64,000 nt of DNA from positions 41,580,862-41,644,861 of the forward strand of contig CM034233.1 in assembly GCA_019916065.1 (NCBI GenBank), read 5' to 3'. Position numbers and translations under genes: made by a program. Positions 36,801 through 51,800 of this stretch are shown piece after piece. Every line of letters starts with the position of its first letter. Position 1 is the first letter of the stretch. The stretch is from Vitellaria paradoxa (taxonomy: Eukaryota; Streptophyta; Magnoliopsida; Ericales; Sapotaceae). Below the pieces are notes generated by a model. That model saw only the letters and a list, made by a program, of their open reading frames with translations, had not been told where the DNA came from and did not search any database.

Positions 36801-39800
36801 GTTGAGATTTGCACAGATTGCTCTTGATTTATATGCTCTTTACCTGATAAATTTTATCTATGATGTTTGATTATTGTATTCTTTTTAAAACAGGTTCATC
36901 TGACAGAGAGAGAGAAGCAAAAACTACAAGTGTGGTCTCGAATCATGCCTAACAGAGAATCATTTGCCTGGGCCATTGTTCCACTGTTTGATAACAACAT
37001 TTCTGCAGCTTCTGGTGGATCAGCTTCTCCCAGTAGTCCTCTGGGTTCTAGCATCTCCGGATCAAGTTCACAAGATGGTGTTTCCAAGTCAAGTGCAAAG
37101 ATCACCCTGGATGGGAAGCCAGGTTACTCGAGTGGAAACTCTGTTGTTGTTGAAATATCAAACTTGAACAAAGTTAAAGAAGGCTATACTGAGGACTCAC
37201 TTCAGGTGCATATCTGCCCTTGTATCTAAGCTTCATTCTGTTGCATTATTCTCTCACATTCTAGTAGTTCAAAAAATAGTTTTTGTGTTTAGAGCTCTAG
37301 ATACAACCGTGGGGCATTATTTTTCTTTATTTAAGCCTTGGTTAAATCCTCCATTGAATCAGTATGCATCAGCTGTCCTTTGCTTTATTGTGTACCAACT
37401 ACAAAGTTGGCTTTTTAAATTTTGGTCAAAATTCTTAGCCTCATTTAGTAGTTAACTCGTTGGCCTTTTACAATGATGATGCATAAGATATTGATTTTGC
37501 TTTTTAAAACCGCCTTCATAGTCTCATATGGTGTTTACTTTTTCGTAAGTGCAACTTTGTGAAATTTTTAATCTTAAAATACTTCTCGTATCATTCTTTC
37601 ATACTCTTGATTAAGTTGCACCCCCATCTAATGCCCAAAAAAGAAAAAAAATGTAGCAAAGCAAAAGATTCATGGTCTGGTGCATCCACAACGATGGATT
37701 ACTAAATACCATCCTCCTTTTTTCATATGATGATGCATGATACGCTGATCTTGGTTCTTTAAAATCTCCTTCACAAGCTCATGTATGCATTCTATTTGTA
37801 TTGCAAATTTTGTGAGATATCCCCCCCCCCACGGACACGTGTGCACGCGCGCACAAAGAAAAAAAAAAAAAAGAAAAAAAGATTCATGATCTTTGCATGC
37901 ACACTCACTTGAACAGGTAATATTGGAAATCATTAGATTCTATATGTTGGCTTTTCAAAATGGATATTTATTTGAGCACATCCCAAGCTAGGATGGACTA
38001 AAAATTTGGGATGGGGTCACAGAAATACCAACATACAAAAGAATAGAAAAGTAACCACTTTCAGAAATACCAGCATAGAAAAGAATACAAAAGTAACCAC
38101 CCTCCAGTCTCTGAAAATGGGGTAAATGAATTCTTCTTTGAAAGGATGAGATGCTATTGACCCAAAGGGAATTCAATCACATGCTGTTTTACATAATGTC
38201 CTTTATACCATATATGTACTTAACAGTATACTCATCTGGTTGTCCCTTTCTTTCCAATGTAAATGAATGGTGTTTTTCCATAAGTAGGGCAGAATAACAA
38301 GTTAAAAACAAAAGGTTCTTTAGCTAGTTTAGAAAGGTTCATTTTGAAGGAAAGAAGCCAACTTCCATCCTCATATGGAAAATATTGAATAAGTTTAGGT
38401 CAAGAGCTGATTCCATGCTGCAACAATAAATTCATACTGTTGGCAAAGATTGTCATTGTAGCACTTGTTTTAGTTGATAAGAATAAAAACCAACATGTAG
38501 ATTCTGTTACAAGGATACGTGGGTAATTATGCATAAAACTTATATTTTTTTGCATGAAACACTCTAATAAGACTTTGTTAATACCATATTCTTTTATAGA
38601 ATAAATTAAGTATATTAAATATTTTGAATATTTTCCTGTGTCCCTTTATTATTGAATAAGAGAATTAATAAACCCGACACTTAGACATGTATCCGTATTC
38701 GGCACCTGTACTAAAGTCCGTGTAACATAGCATATAGATGTCAGTGCTGTTTCAATTTTTACTTATCCAAAGAAAAAAAGAAATCACTGTTTCATTTGGT
38801 TGTTCTTCTTTAATAATCTCAGAGAAGCAGTTTATGAATTCTCATTTACAATTTTCCAAAATTTTCACAGTTTTGCATTTTTACCAATGGAATTGACACA
38901 ATATATTTATTATGTGTTTTGTTGTTCTATCTATAGAAATTGAACTTCAAAACATTGATTTTCATGAGGGGAAGCTATCTAGTGAACCCTGAATTAGAAG
39001 ATTTCGAAGCCAGGACACTATTTGGAAGCACAAAAATTTTGTGATAGTCCAAAATATTCATATTTTTAACATAATCATGAATAACAAAACACATAATAAA
39101 CATATTGGATAACATGATGTTTAAAATGTTTCATAAAATATTTCACCATGACAAAGGAGATTTATGCATTTTTATGTGGCAAGTTTGAATTGACAATATG
39201 CATGTTGAGTAAATGTGCATCTGATGGCTATGTTGGGCATATGATATCACCTTTTTTTTAATACCATTGCTCTGGGGATGAATGTCCTTGTTTTGTCTTT
39301 TCGTGGATTTGTATTTCGTGGGAGGTTGGTATACATCATATTTGGTACCTCTTTTCTTTTGCTAGAAGTTGTAAGACTGCCATGCTCATTTATTATTTGC
39401 AACTGTAAAAGACACTATATTTTCCTTCAATTGTTTAGGATCCTAAACGCAAGGTTCATAAACCGGTGAAAGGTGTCCTAAGATTGGAGATTGAAAAGTT
39501 ACAAGCTGGTCCTGTTGAATTTGAAAATATTTCAGAAAATGGCAGTGTGACCAATGATTCTATTGACACCGGGGACCGGTTAGCTGATTCCGCATTTACA
39601 AAATGCCCCAGTAATGGTTCTGATGGACCTCGTACAGGTGATTCGAAGTGGAATTCCCTCGATGGGAAAGAAATTCAAAGAAATGGATCAATTGTTCAAG
39701 GAAATCCAGATATCAATGCTGATGATGTAAGTTTCTTATCCTTATATTTGCTACACCATTATTTCCAAATCAGTATACTGCCAACACAACTAGTATGAGA

Positions 39801-42800
39801 AAAATGCAATAGTTAGTATACTGCCAACACAACTGGTATGAGAAAAATGCAATAGTTTTTAGTGGATTGTTTGTGAATTATTTGCTTCTTTTATGATGCT
39901 TTCTTAACTTAGGAATATGACTTCAATAGGCTATGTCTAGAACTTTAGTTGTCCAGTGGTCTAGTGATTAACTTTTATTGAAAAATTCAGGAAAACATGG
40001 GAATCAATTATCTAACCAATAGCTTCTGGGTTCGAATACGGATGATTTATTGTATGGATATAGTAGTGCTTTTTGTTTTGGTTGTTGATATATTGCCCAC
40101 CTATTCAGAATCTTAAATGGTTGACACATTTGCAGTTCCAGGCTTTCGACTTCCGCACGATTACGAGAAATGAGCCTTTTTTGCAGCTTTTTCATTGCCT
40201 GTATGTCTATCCCTTGACTGTTAGTTTGAGTAGGAAGAGGAATTTGTTCATACGGGTTGAACTCAGGAAGGATGATGCAGATGTTCGCAGGCAGCCTTTA
40301 GAGGTAAATTGGTACTTCGTTCGTATTTATTGTTTTCCATCTTCTGTAGACAATCAAAATTAATTTATGGGACTATTTTGACCAGGCAATGCATCCAAGG
40401 GAACCAGGTGTGTTGCTTCAAAAATGGGCTCAGACACAAGTTGCTGTCGGGGCTAGGGTGGCCTGCTACCATGATGAAATTAAAGTCTCCCTCCCTGCTA
40501 TTTGGACACCATTGCATCACCTATTGTTCACTTTCTGTCACATTGACCTTCAAACAAAACTGGAAGCTCCAAAGCCTGTAAGTTCTATTGTGCAAGGTTG
40601 TAAGGACACCTGGTATGCTACATATATGTATACCTTATATTTTGTGTTTCAAAATTCTCATTATTTTTCAAAATTCTCATTATTAATATGGGTAAGCTTC
40701 ATTTCACCTCACGCTGTCATCTTTTCGGGTGGCAATTATGTCTGGTTTCCTTTTCAGGTGGTAATTGGATATGCAGTGCTTCCATTGTCCACGCATGCTC
40801 GGTATGTTTTTGCCTCAAGAATAACAACACAACCCCCCCCCCCCCCCCCAAAAAAAAAATTGCATTCTAATTTTTTTATTTGCATGCCTATATTGTCATA
40901 TGCATCTGATGTTGTTGAGGGGACGATTCATTATTGTATTGGCTTTCTAGGTTTACGGACAAATGGTTGGATTCAATTTTGTTGGTCTAAGAATAACCTT
41001 GCTAACTAAGGGGGTGTTTGGTGTGATGAAAATCGTTGAAAATCTCTAAAAACCTCTAAAATTCTCAACACAATTTGCACTTCTTGTATTTCGTGAAATT
41101 TTTATAAATTTATACATATCTACATATTCCAAAAATTTTTTACAAATCCCAATAACACTCCACAAATCCCAATAACTTTTCTATAAATCTCAAAAACTTT
41201 TCAATGACTTTCAATAAATTCTTACCTAAAACCGTTCCGCAAAAATCGTTCGGATGGTTTTTTTCTCCAAAACGTTGACACAAAAATAAAAAAGTTTCAC
41301 TATTTATCTCTGAAAAACATAATTTGATGGCTGCGCGCCAAATGCCAAGAAATTATCCAAACGATATTTTTCGTTGTTTTTCATTGTTTTTCGTCGCTCC
41401 AAACGCACCGTAAATCAAAACTTGCACCTTACAACCTATTGTGTTCCCTAAAGCTTTCTAATGATTTTTGAATTTAGTGAAAGTAATTCATTACTTTCAG
41501 CTGGCTGCTTATTAGTGATAAGATAGATTTCATGCTTTTTTGCTTTTTCACCAAATAAAAAAAAAATTAATAATCATACAAATTTAACTCTGCTATGTAT
41601 ATAACCCATGAAACTTTCATTGACCCAATGTTCACATATCTTGACTAAGCAGACATGGACATGGTTGTTTTGAAAAGTAGTACAGATATGACAAGGATAC
41701 AATCTAATAATATATATATATATATTATATTAACAATATATATGTGAATATTTCATCTACAAATCACTTAAATTATTGAAAAAATAACACATAATTCAAC
41801 ATTTCAATCCAACTCGGGCATTATTCAATATGCAATTTCAACAAAAGACAGAGATTAAAAAGTAGATGGGTGATGATATAAAAAAATTACATTTCAGTCC
41901 ATTCATCTCTAATGGAGAAATATAATTTAACTAAAAAGATGCAAAATATAATTATAATATATTTCTTGAATTATGATTTGGCATTTTGAAGCTCCTAAAT
42001 TCAGTAATTTTAAAGTATTTGTTTGGAGCATGTTATCTGTGATGCATTTAGCAACGTTTCATATAGGGGTCTTTTAATTCTCAATACAATAGTAATTTTA
42101 TAACTGAAGTTTGCTTAGGAAAAATTAGTCAAGGGGATTGGGTTAGGTTAGCCAATAGTGTGGGATTTAGTTTTTTGTTTACAAGGCTGAATAATGACTT
42201 TGGTTAGAGGGTAAATGCAAATCCAGCAAGCAGCAATGTTGTCGCAGATATTACATTAATTGACATAAGACTGATAAGAGAGCAAAAGAGAACGGTAGAA
42301 GAAGAGGAGAGGGAATATCCTACCCACTTACATTTTGGTTTTCAGGCAATCACTAAGAAAGGTGCATCACATATCCATGTGGTACAGGCAACTAAAGGTT
42401 GTTCCATTCCTCTTAAAAATACTACTGCCCCATGCATATGCGAGGGGGCTAACTTGGTGGCCCAGAGAACTCGGGACCAAGAAAACTTGATGCCCAAACA
42501 AAAGGCAAATCCAGCAAGCAGCAATGTGGTCGCAGATATTGCACTAATGGACATAAGACTGATAAGAGAGCACAAGAGAACGGTAGAAGAAGAGGAGGAG
42601 AGGGAATATTTTAGGCACTCACATTTTTGTTCTTAGGCAATCACACTTAAGAAAGGTGCATCACATATCCATCTGGTAAAGGCAGCTAAAGGTTGTTCCG
42701 TTCCTCTTAAAAATACTACTGCCCCATTTATATGCGAGGGCGCTAACTTGGTGGCCTAGAGAACTTGGGGACCAAGAAAACTTGATGCCCAAGCAAAAGG

Positions 42801-45800
42801 TTGACAAAAGGGCTATTTTTGATCACTAAAGCCTGTTAAGTTTGATCCAAACCAAGTAAATCCTCCCATTGCAACAGACCAATATGGCAACTCATTTTAC
42901 AGCCCAAACCGCATTATAAGACTGCCCTTGACCTAAAAATAGAAGGACGAAACCTAACTCAAAAAAAACTTTAGTCTCAAACTAGTTGGGTTCTGCTAAA
43001 TGAATCCTCCTCCTCTATTCATTTCTATCACGTGCTATGTTCATTTCTGTCATGTATTATGTTTTCCGTGAGTTCATATGAAATTAGGTTTCTCAACAAT
43101 TTCAGCCTATGTAATACAGGTTTTATCCCTTCTACTTGGATTCACTTGCACTCTTCCTTACTGGTACATCTCTAGGTTCATGTTGGACAGTACCACTATC
43201 TTAAACGATCTTTTCTTTTATTAGTGTCACCTCAACTTTCTTTGGAATATCCTATCTTTTCTTATATTACCATCATCCATTTTAGTTTCCTTATTTCTAC
43301 TGCACTCATCTTACGAGATTGTTGTTTCTTAATAGCCCAATACTCTGTACCCTAAAGCGTGGTTGATCTTATAAAAAATTAAAGGAAAAACATAAAATAG
43401 TAGCAGGAAAGTAACAATAACTAATTTCCTCTCAAGTCTGGTTTTTGTTCTTTCATAGTATGTACCCTACATCCTGTGCATGATATGTGCATGTGTTTGT
43501 GTATAATCTATTTTGCATGCCTTTTGCTGTGGTATGTGTTGGTTTCAGGGTTAAGTGCCAGCTGCTGCTTAATGTGAGTAGATTCCAGCCCTAGGATTTG
43601 AATTTCTCAGGACAGAATATATATCCCTATAGGATCAATCGTTCTGACGATTCATCATTTGCTTATTATTGATCTTTTATCACCTCTTTTCCCCTTCCTC
43701 TCCACCTGTTACTCAATCTTCTCATAGAAAGGAATTACGTAGTGACTTTTGTCAGCCTACCATATTTAATCTGCAAACTTATCATTGGTAATGCTTATGA
43801 ATCATTCAGGTTGAGATCTGAAATTTCTTTACCAATTATGAGAGAGCTGGTTCCGCATTATCTTCAAGAAACTGGCAAGGTATAAAGGGATTGTGTTTTT
43901 TTTAAGTACAATATCTATGTGAACCTTGTTTGAACTCAAATTCTCTGGAATTATTTTTGTTCATTTCTTATTTTATTCTCCCTATTAACATTCCCTCGGG
44001 CTGTACTTTCCTCACATGGGATTATGCAAATAGCTGCTGAAGTTGGTAGCCAACCTATAGATCTCTTTCATATCCTTGTCTATGCTAGTTTGACTGGTAC
44101 TTATTTGATTTTGTCAACTAGCACTGCCATTTTATCTACTGAATTTTGTGCAGGAGAGACTGGATTACTTGGAGGATGGACAAAATGTCTTCAGATTGCG
44201 GTTACGATTATGTTCATCATTATATCCCATTAGCGAGCGTATTAGAGACTTTTTTCTCGAGTACGATAGACACACTCTTCGCACAAGCCCTCCTTGGGGG
44301 TCTGAACTTCTAGAGGTGCTTTTTTTATTATTTATTTATTTATTTTTTTAAGATTCTCCTTTCCCTCTTTTTCTGTATATATTGATTATATGTTTCTTCA
44401 AAAAATGCCTTCTGGTCTTCCTATCTTTTTCATTTCCCTTGTTATATTGTCTGGATCTGTCTGGATCCTCCAGAACCGCTGTGAAATAGTTGCAACCTTG
44501 TTTAAATGATGCCTTAAGGTATTCATTACACACTTCATGATTTGTTGGATGCTGGAGTGTGCATTGTTAATTTAATCTACCATTAAATTACTTAACACCC
44601 CACCCCCCAAAAAAAAAAAATGTAATTAAAGTTGATAATCATTTAAAATTTCTTTTACACTTTTTTTTTGAGCAAACATTCTTATTTTAGTTATTGTGGT
44701 TTAAGCAATTAACAGTAGTCTCAAACATCGCTGCCAAATCATGATAATTCTTTTGTCTGCTCAATATTGAGTAAGATCAATTTATATGTGTTCCCCTGTA
44801 GTTTCTCATTCATTCCTTCCACATACACCGTAGCATAAAAATTCCTTTTTTTTTTTTTTGGGGCAACCATAGCATTTCACTGTTGAGCCTTATAATGTGC
44901 CATTTAGGGCTTCCTCGTGTTTGTGTTCACTTGAAAATGTCCAGGCAACTAATCTTTATTATGTCTCAGTCATGTGGGTAATTCCACTGCACTTCATATT
45001 CTAATTAAAACCACTCTTATTTATATTTATTCTATTATATCCTTATTCATATTGTTATCACTTTGTAAATGGCCTTTGTTTTCATATGGCTTTTTAAGCT
45101 TATATTGCATAAGCTAGACATATATGAGTCATATATAAAGTGGCAAGTACATCATTTTGTGGTCCAATAGAGCTTGCGTTTACTGTTCAGGTTTTTATGA
45201 ATTTCTTCTGGCTTTGTGATTTTATCAGATTCTTTACCCAATCAAACAGTTTTGAATTTTTTTGTAGGCCATCAACAGTTTGAAGAATGTTGATTCCACT
45301 GCTCTGCTTCAGTTTCTGCAGCCAATTTTGAATATGCTTCTCCATCTTATAGGCAATGGTGGAGAAACTCTCCAGGTTCTCTAGTAATTTTTGCCAACAC
45401 TTTTTGTCTACAATTTCTGTTTTTATTCAATTAATGTCACATATGCTTTACTTATTTTTTTTTCTTTTTTTTTTTTTTTTGATAGGTACTTATTTTTTCA
45501 TTAGGCTGTGATTTTTTTCGATGTCTCAGACAGAATTTTTAGCATAATAACTGTAGATATTTATTGTCCATGCTTTATTTTTGTATTGGGATATTATGCA
45601 TTCTTTGCAGAGCAATGTTGTGTTCAATTTTCTATTTTCCCTTTTGTTTTCAGGTTGCTGCCTTCAGAGCCATGGTTAACTTATTAACACGGTATGCTTT
45701 TGTTTTATGGTAATACATTTTGTTGTGTTAAAGCTGTGAGTCAATATGGAGCAAATATGTGGACAGAAGTTAAAGTGTCTGCCCTTGTAAAATGGTTTTA

Positions 45801-48800
45801 ACTTATTGTGGGAAATAATTTCTGTTCTGTTAATCAAATACCCTCCATGTTAAGTTTTGGAACTGTGGAACATTATGATTTTGGGGGAGAGAACTGGAGG
45901 TCGCTACTTTTTGTCTCTATTCTTCCTTTACTGACTACCTGTTACAATGATGGAAGCTTGGTTTGCTGCTTGGGCTATGGTTTCTTGGCTTTTTCCCTTA
46001 GAAAGGGACCTGTAGGTTTAGAATCATATAGATTTGAAATGATATATGAATTTTTTAGCTTCATATTTCTAGGAGCATTCGTTGGTAACACAAAGATTAT
46101 TTAGCTGCTAATACCAGTGATTTTCTCTGTATGGACTGAAACTAAAAGGCATTGACACCATCATGACGCGGATGCACCAACTTGGTGATTTTCAAAAAAT
46201 GCAAAACACAATGCGGCCACACGGCAAATATGTATATTTTTGTCTTGGATATTAATATTTTATTCAAATATCATAGAAATAATGCAATATAACACTTAAC
46301 TAAAATTAAAAATCATGTATTTTATAGTTTAAAAGGCAACCAATAAGTTACATTATGATTACAGTTCATCTTAAATGATATATCAAGAACTATATTCGGC
46401 TTAAAGTCAACAAAGAATTTAAAAAAATAATAACTTTTTAGAGGTGGATCTGGCATGTTTCCAAACAGTGTTGGAACCACCCCCCCCCCCCCAAAAATAA
46501 ATAAAATAAAAAAATCCGACATGACGAAATGGTGAGTCTTACATGTGTCTAGCACCGGTTGAGGTCTCTTGTGAGTTTGACTCGCACATGGAACCCGTGA
46601 ATCCGTGATGGTGAGTACATGCTTCCTAGGACTTAAATATTAGTTTGAGTTGTCACTATTGATTAATTGATCTTTGCAAGGTGTCTTGCAACAAATAGTT
46701 GCTCGGTGTGTGTATGATATGAAAATTGGTGCTACTTGGTTTATTTTATTTTATTTTCTATGGAGTTTTGCTTTTCATATGTTGCCTTTTATCTGTCTCT
46801 CAACCTACTTCTCCTGCTAGGGATAGTATTTCATTGTAAAGACTGGCTGTTTGCCTGGCTTGATATATAGTTAGATAACTTTCTTGCTCTTCAAGAATCA
46901 GGAGAGTTGTGGCGAAAAGAGGTTTGAACAGCAAATGGTCTCACAATGGAGCATTTCAAATCTCATAGGATGTCATAGACTCATGCTCTGAAAAGGGAAA
47001 TATTTAAATGAAATTGTTGTCTAAAAAGTAACATTGTGGTTAATTTTAATGTTTACTTCATTTATAACATAGAAAAATTTTGACCTAGTGCACTATATTG
47101 ACCGGTTTGGATTTTTCTATTGTGCAAATCAATTGGCTTGATGTAAATGAATTTTTGTGGTTAATTTCTTCCAAACGAACTTCTGCAGCATCTGCCATCT
47201 GATTTTATGTGGTACTCTACTCTGTAGGGTGCAGCAGGAGTCAGTTGATGAAGCTGAAAGGAATCGTTTTCTAGTGAACTATGTTGATTATGCTTTTGAT
47301 GATTTTGGAGGTCGTCAACCGCCAGTTTATCCTGGTTTGTCCACTGTGTGGGGAAGTTTGGCTCGCAGCAAGGTATCCCACCGATCATTGTTCTCCTTAT
47401 TCTAATGGCCTTCTTCTAGTATGAATATGTGGACTTTTGTTTGTTCAGTGTGGTTTATTTGTCCTTGTGGTTGAAGGCGGAAACATTGATGGTTTTGTAT
47501 TCATTTGACTGCATCACCTTTTTACTCTTAGTGTTGCTTTTTCCAGAAATGTGTCAAGGAGATATTTTCAAACATGCTTATGTATTTTTGGTTGTCTATT
47601 CCTATTTAATAGAATTTGTTTCCTTTTCTTCTTTCAAATAGGCAGTATAAAATAGCCAATTCTTCATTTTACTGCTGTTTTTTATGGATGTGAATCAACA
47701 AGATACAGTCCCAATGAGGATTTGAACCGTGTGGCTCCTTTTGGCTGTGGTGTCTTTCAGCCAATCCATGCAAAATAGAAACATGCTCGGTAGTTATGCT
47801 TCAAATCTATTTTAAAGAACATTAAGAAACATTAATTTGCCCAACAACGCTTACCTGGGTTAGAGAGCGTTGGTTTTTGTACATCCTTTACCCGCCAGTG
47901 ATCTGATCTCCAGTTTCCTTTGTAACCGAAGGGCCAAATCTATTTGAATTAGCCCCTAGGACAGATTGGCCCCTTCCTCCCCTTCGTCAATTGGCTCTAA
48001 TTTCTTTAGCCCACTTTAGCTGGTCTTAATTCTTCAACCCACTCATGTTCCTTATTAGGCTTGACCATTTAAATGTTGTTTGACGTGATGCCCCATGGGT
48101 AGCCCCAACACATTTCATGCTTCTCCAACTTTCCTTGGGCCTGTATTGTTTCCTGATCCAACCACTAGGCCTAGTACCATGGAGCCCACCATAATCTCTT
48201 TTGTAATACAAACATCTTGCAGATTCTTCCTTCCAACAACGTGTCTTCTCTTGGATATGGTCATGTTGCCCCCACCATTTTGAATTTGAACATGCATACA
48301 GCTGTGGCTAAGACGTGGGCTGATCACCATGTGACCCTGAAAGGACCGTGCAACATGCAGTGCTTATGCTGTGACTGGTGCTCGTCTCTCCATGCACCGT
48401 TGCTGAGTGTTCTCCTCACGCTCCATTTCCGGAACTCTCTCTAATTGCCTCATCAGATCTTTGCTCTTCTCTTCCCAGAATTTCTGGCGCCATTTGCTGA
48501 CATGGGGACTTGGCTCCTACCATTGGTACTGTGATAATGCTCGCTGCAAGCAAGGTGGATGCTAGAATCTGCCTCTTCCATGTTGACGTTGAGGAATCTG
48601 TATTCTCTGTTTTCCAAACCCCTAATTTGGATTCTTTGATTTCCGTTGCAAACCTGCTTGACCGAGACTTCTCTCCACTAACCCTGGGAGAAATACCTTA
48701 AGCATCCAATGGCCTATTTCATTTCATCAGCCTACAACACATTATCTCCTCTAAAACCTCACGATCTTTTGACGACGGAAAACCTACCTTCTCCTTTCTT

Positions 48801-51800
48801 GGCAATGTTGAAGGTCTTCCCAGAAATCTGTGGTATCCTTCTCTTACCCATCAGAGAAAACTTGCAGTAATATCTCTTTTGTATAGTTGTCTATCTGGGA
48901 GTGTAGAGCCAGAGATGTAGTTTTCTACATGTCATAGAACATATGGAAATACATTGACTTTTGCCGTTGGGTGCACTTCTTGTACATGGAAATGCATAGT
49001 TAACGACTTTCGTACTCAATTTGCTGGAGTTATTGTACTCAATTTGCTGGACCAATACTGAGGACAGACTGATTTGGAGAGAAACAAGGAATGAAGTTTA
49101 TACTGTTTCTTCTTTTTATGGTAAGCTGAAAGGGGATAATTTGGATCTGTTTCCGTGGAACAAAATTTGGAAGACTGTGGCTACTCCTAGAGTCTCTTTC
49201 TTTGCTTGGTGTGCTGCTCACGGGAAGGTGCTCACTATTGATAATTTACAAATTCGTGGCCACTATTTGGTGAACCGTTGTGTCTTATGCCTATGTAGGG
49301 AGGAGTCTATAGACCATTTATTTATTCATTGCTCTTGGACAAGGGAGATTTGGAGCTTTATTCTGGCATGCTTTGGGGTTTAGACTTGTCCTACTAAAGA
49401 TCTAAGAAGCTTCCTTTTAGCGTGGTGGGGGCAGCCTATGGCGAAGCATAGAAAAGAAGTCTGGAACTTGGTTCCTTTGTGTCTTCTATGGACGGTTTGG
49501 AAAGAACGTAACAGAAGAACTTTTGAAGACAAGGGAAGTTCACCTGTAAAGTTTAAAAGTATGTTTTTTAATAGTCTTTTTACTTGAGCAAATGGAGGTA
49601 GGGAGGTTGATGTCAAGGCTTTAATGTCTTTTATTGAGTCACTTAGTTAGGCTGGCATGTAAGTTTTTGGCATTATAGTATTGTGGGGTGTTGTACATAT
49701 ATTATTCTCTAAATAAAATTTACTTATCTTTTTCAAAAAAAGTTAACGACTTTCATAGTTGGGTCCACTTCATTGGCATCCCTTGATGTCTTTTAATATA
49801 AATTTTTTTTGTTTAGCCAAGGGGGAAAAAAAAAAAAGAAGGCTCTATCGGTCTTGCTAAATTAATTTTTTGTGTTGAACTGAAGGCCAAGCAGTAGAAG
49901 GGGTTGAGGTTTTGCTAGGTGTTTGATAGGAAACTATTACCTCCGGAATCATAATTCATTTAATTTGAAAGGGAGAAGAACTATAAAAGTAAAGGAAATA
50001 GAAGGGCTTCATCCTCACAAGGGCTGAGCAAAACTACACAAATGCAGCTCAAAGTTCATAGTTGAACTCTACTGAATATAAAGATTGCTTTTATATAAGT
50101 AGTTGTGGTTCTCCTGTTTCTACTGGAGCTGGGACTCCATGTAATAATTGAATAACTTTTGATTAAATAGAATATTCTTGATTTAATAAAGGCTTATAAT
50201 GACCCATTAACATGATCACACTCAGAATCAACATCACATTGACCCGATTTGACTGCAATCGATCAAGTAAGCTACCGTGATGTAGTTTTTTTGGTCATTT
50301 TATAATCAGATGTTAATAATCTTTAAATTATTAGTCGTATTGTAGTTGGGTTTAGTATATATATCGTATTTATTTTGTACAAGAGATTATTGACACTAGC
50401 TGCTCTATCATTGGATGGCACATTATTGTACTTTGCCTTTTCTTCGATTCAGTTTTATTTTTTTAATTGTAATGATTTTATTTTGTAGGCCAAAGGATAT
50501 CGTGTAGGGCCTGTTTACGATGATGTTTTGGCAATGGCTTGGTTTTTCCTTGAGTTAATTGTCAAGTCAATGGCTTTGGAGCAAACTCGACTGTTCTATC
50601 ACAACATTCCTCTTGGTAGGTGCCAGTCTAAAATATATTTGTGATTTAAAAATGAAGAAAATCAATCCTATTTATTGCTTTATTTATTTATTTTTCTTTT
50701 TTTTTGGGGGGGGGGGATGGAAGGTGGTGAATTGGATTTCAAGTAATTAATTTAAATATCTGAAAAATATTTCAGCAATATTTAACAAATACAGGAATTA
50801 TTTAGAAGATATGTTCTGAGGTTTCTTCAGTTGACAAGGAAAGTGGATGTTTGGGAAATTCAAGAACAATTAGCAACTTGGGGTGCTTGGTTTAATTTTT
50901 AACTGACACATCATGAAGAATCTTAATGGAGATAAAGATCCCTATAATGAATAATAGCACCCAGTGGGGATTAAACCCAAGTCCACACACTTTTGCACTT
51001 GGCCTCAGCTCACTGACCACTTGTTATGTTGGTTAACCAATCTTATTCATGGTATAAGTTGTGAGTTATGGAGAGCCTAAGGAGCATTTTTCAGAAGAAA
51101 CTTCACTTTTATGAAAGATTGTTGTTTCATCAACCACAAAATTATTAAAATGTTTCGGGGAATTTTTCCTTAGGATATTATATGAGTTACACTTAACATG
51201 AAAGAAGGTAATTGTAATTATGGGAGATCATGGAAGGTCAATGGACCTTCCTGTACCAAGAAATCTTTTCCAGATAATATTGAGAACAACATGGAAGCAT
51301 CAGAGAACACATTGCATAGAAGTGTGGCTTCATTAATGAAGGAAATGTTAAAAATGAGATTTTTTTCTGGTTGGCCAGCCCCCTCTGCATACAAGGAGAC
51401 TGGCACAAAAAAACCTTATTATTTATATCAGTAACAGCGTGTGTGCGCGTGGATGGGTTACTGGAAACCATGTTCATATTGCCAAACTATCATCTTTACA
51501 GTTGCCGCATCTTATTGAATAAGCTTAAGTCATTCTACAGCAAGGTTCAAAAGTAATTTGCTTGTAATGACTCTTGGTTTCAAGACTGATCAATACTCAT
51601 ATATCAGGCAGTGTTGATATACTGAGAAAGAATAAAAACTCTCCCCTCAAATGGCATGAAGAAATAATGTATAGCTTTGACAATAGATCTCGATTGATTT
51701 AATTGAAATCCCCATTGATCAATCAAATCTACTGCTAAAAGATCATCAATTCCTAATGAAATGGATGTAGAGGTGGCTTACTGCCTGTCCGGTGAAAATG

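Noticed and set aside
40389..41009. 206-codon frame running through SPK1 exons 11-12 and beyond
   Set aside because: It reads through the splice donor at 40578 and into intron and a homopolymer tract; only 40389-40577 is coding.
42342..42575. Minus-strand 77-codon frame over the 288-bp duplication
   Set aside because: The + strand frame is open longer and in register with both repeat copies, so it is the better candidate.
51198..51434. 78-codon + frame in intron 18
   Set aside because: No recognisable domain, no neighbouring transposon ends; consistent with a chance frame.
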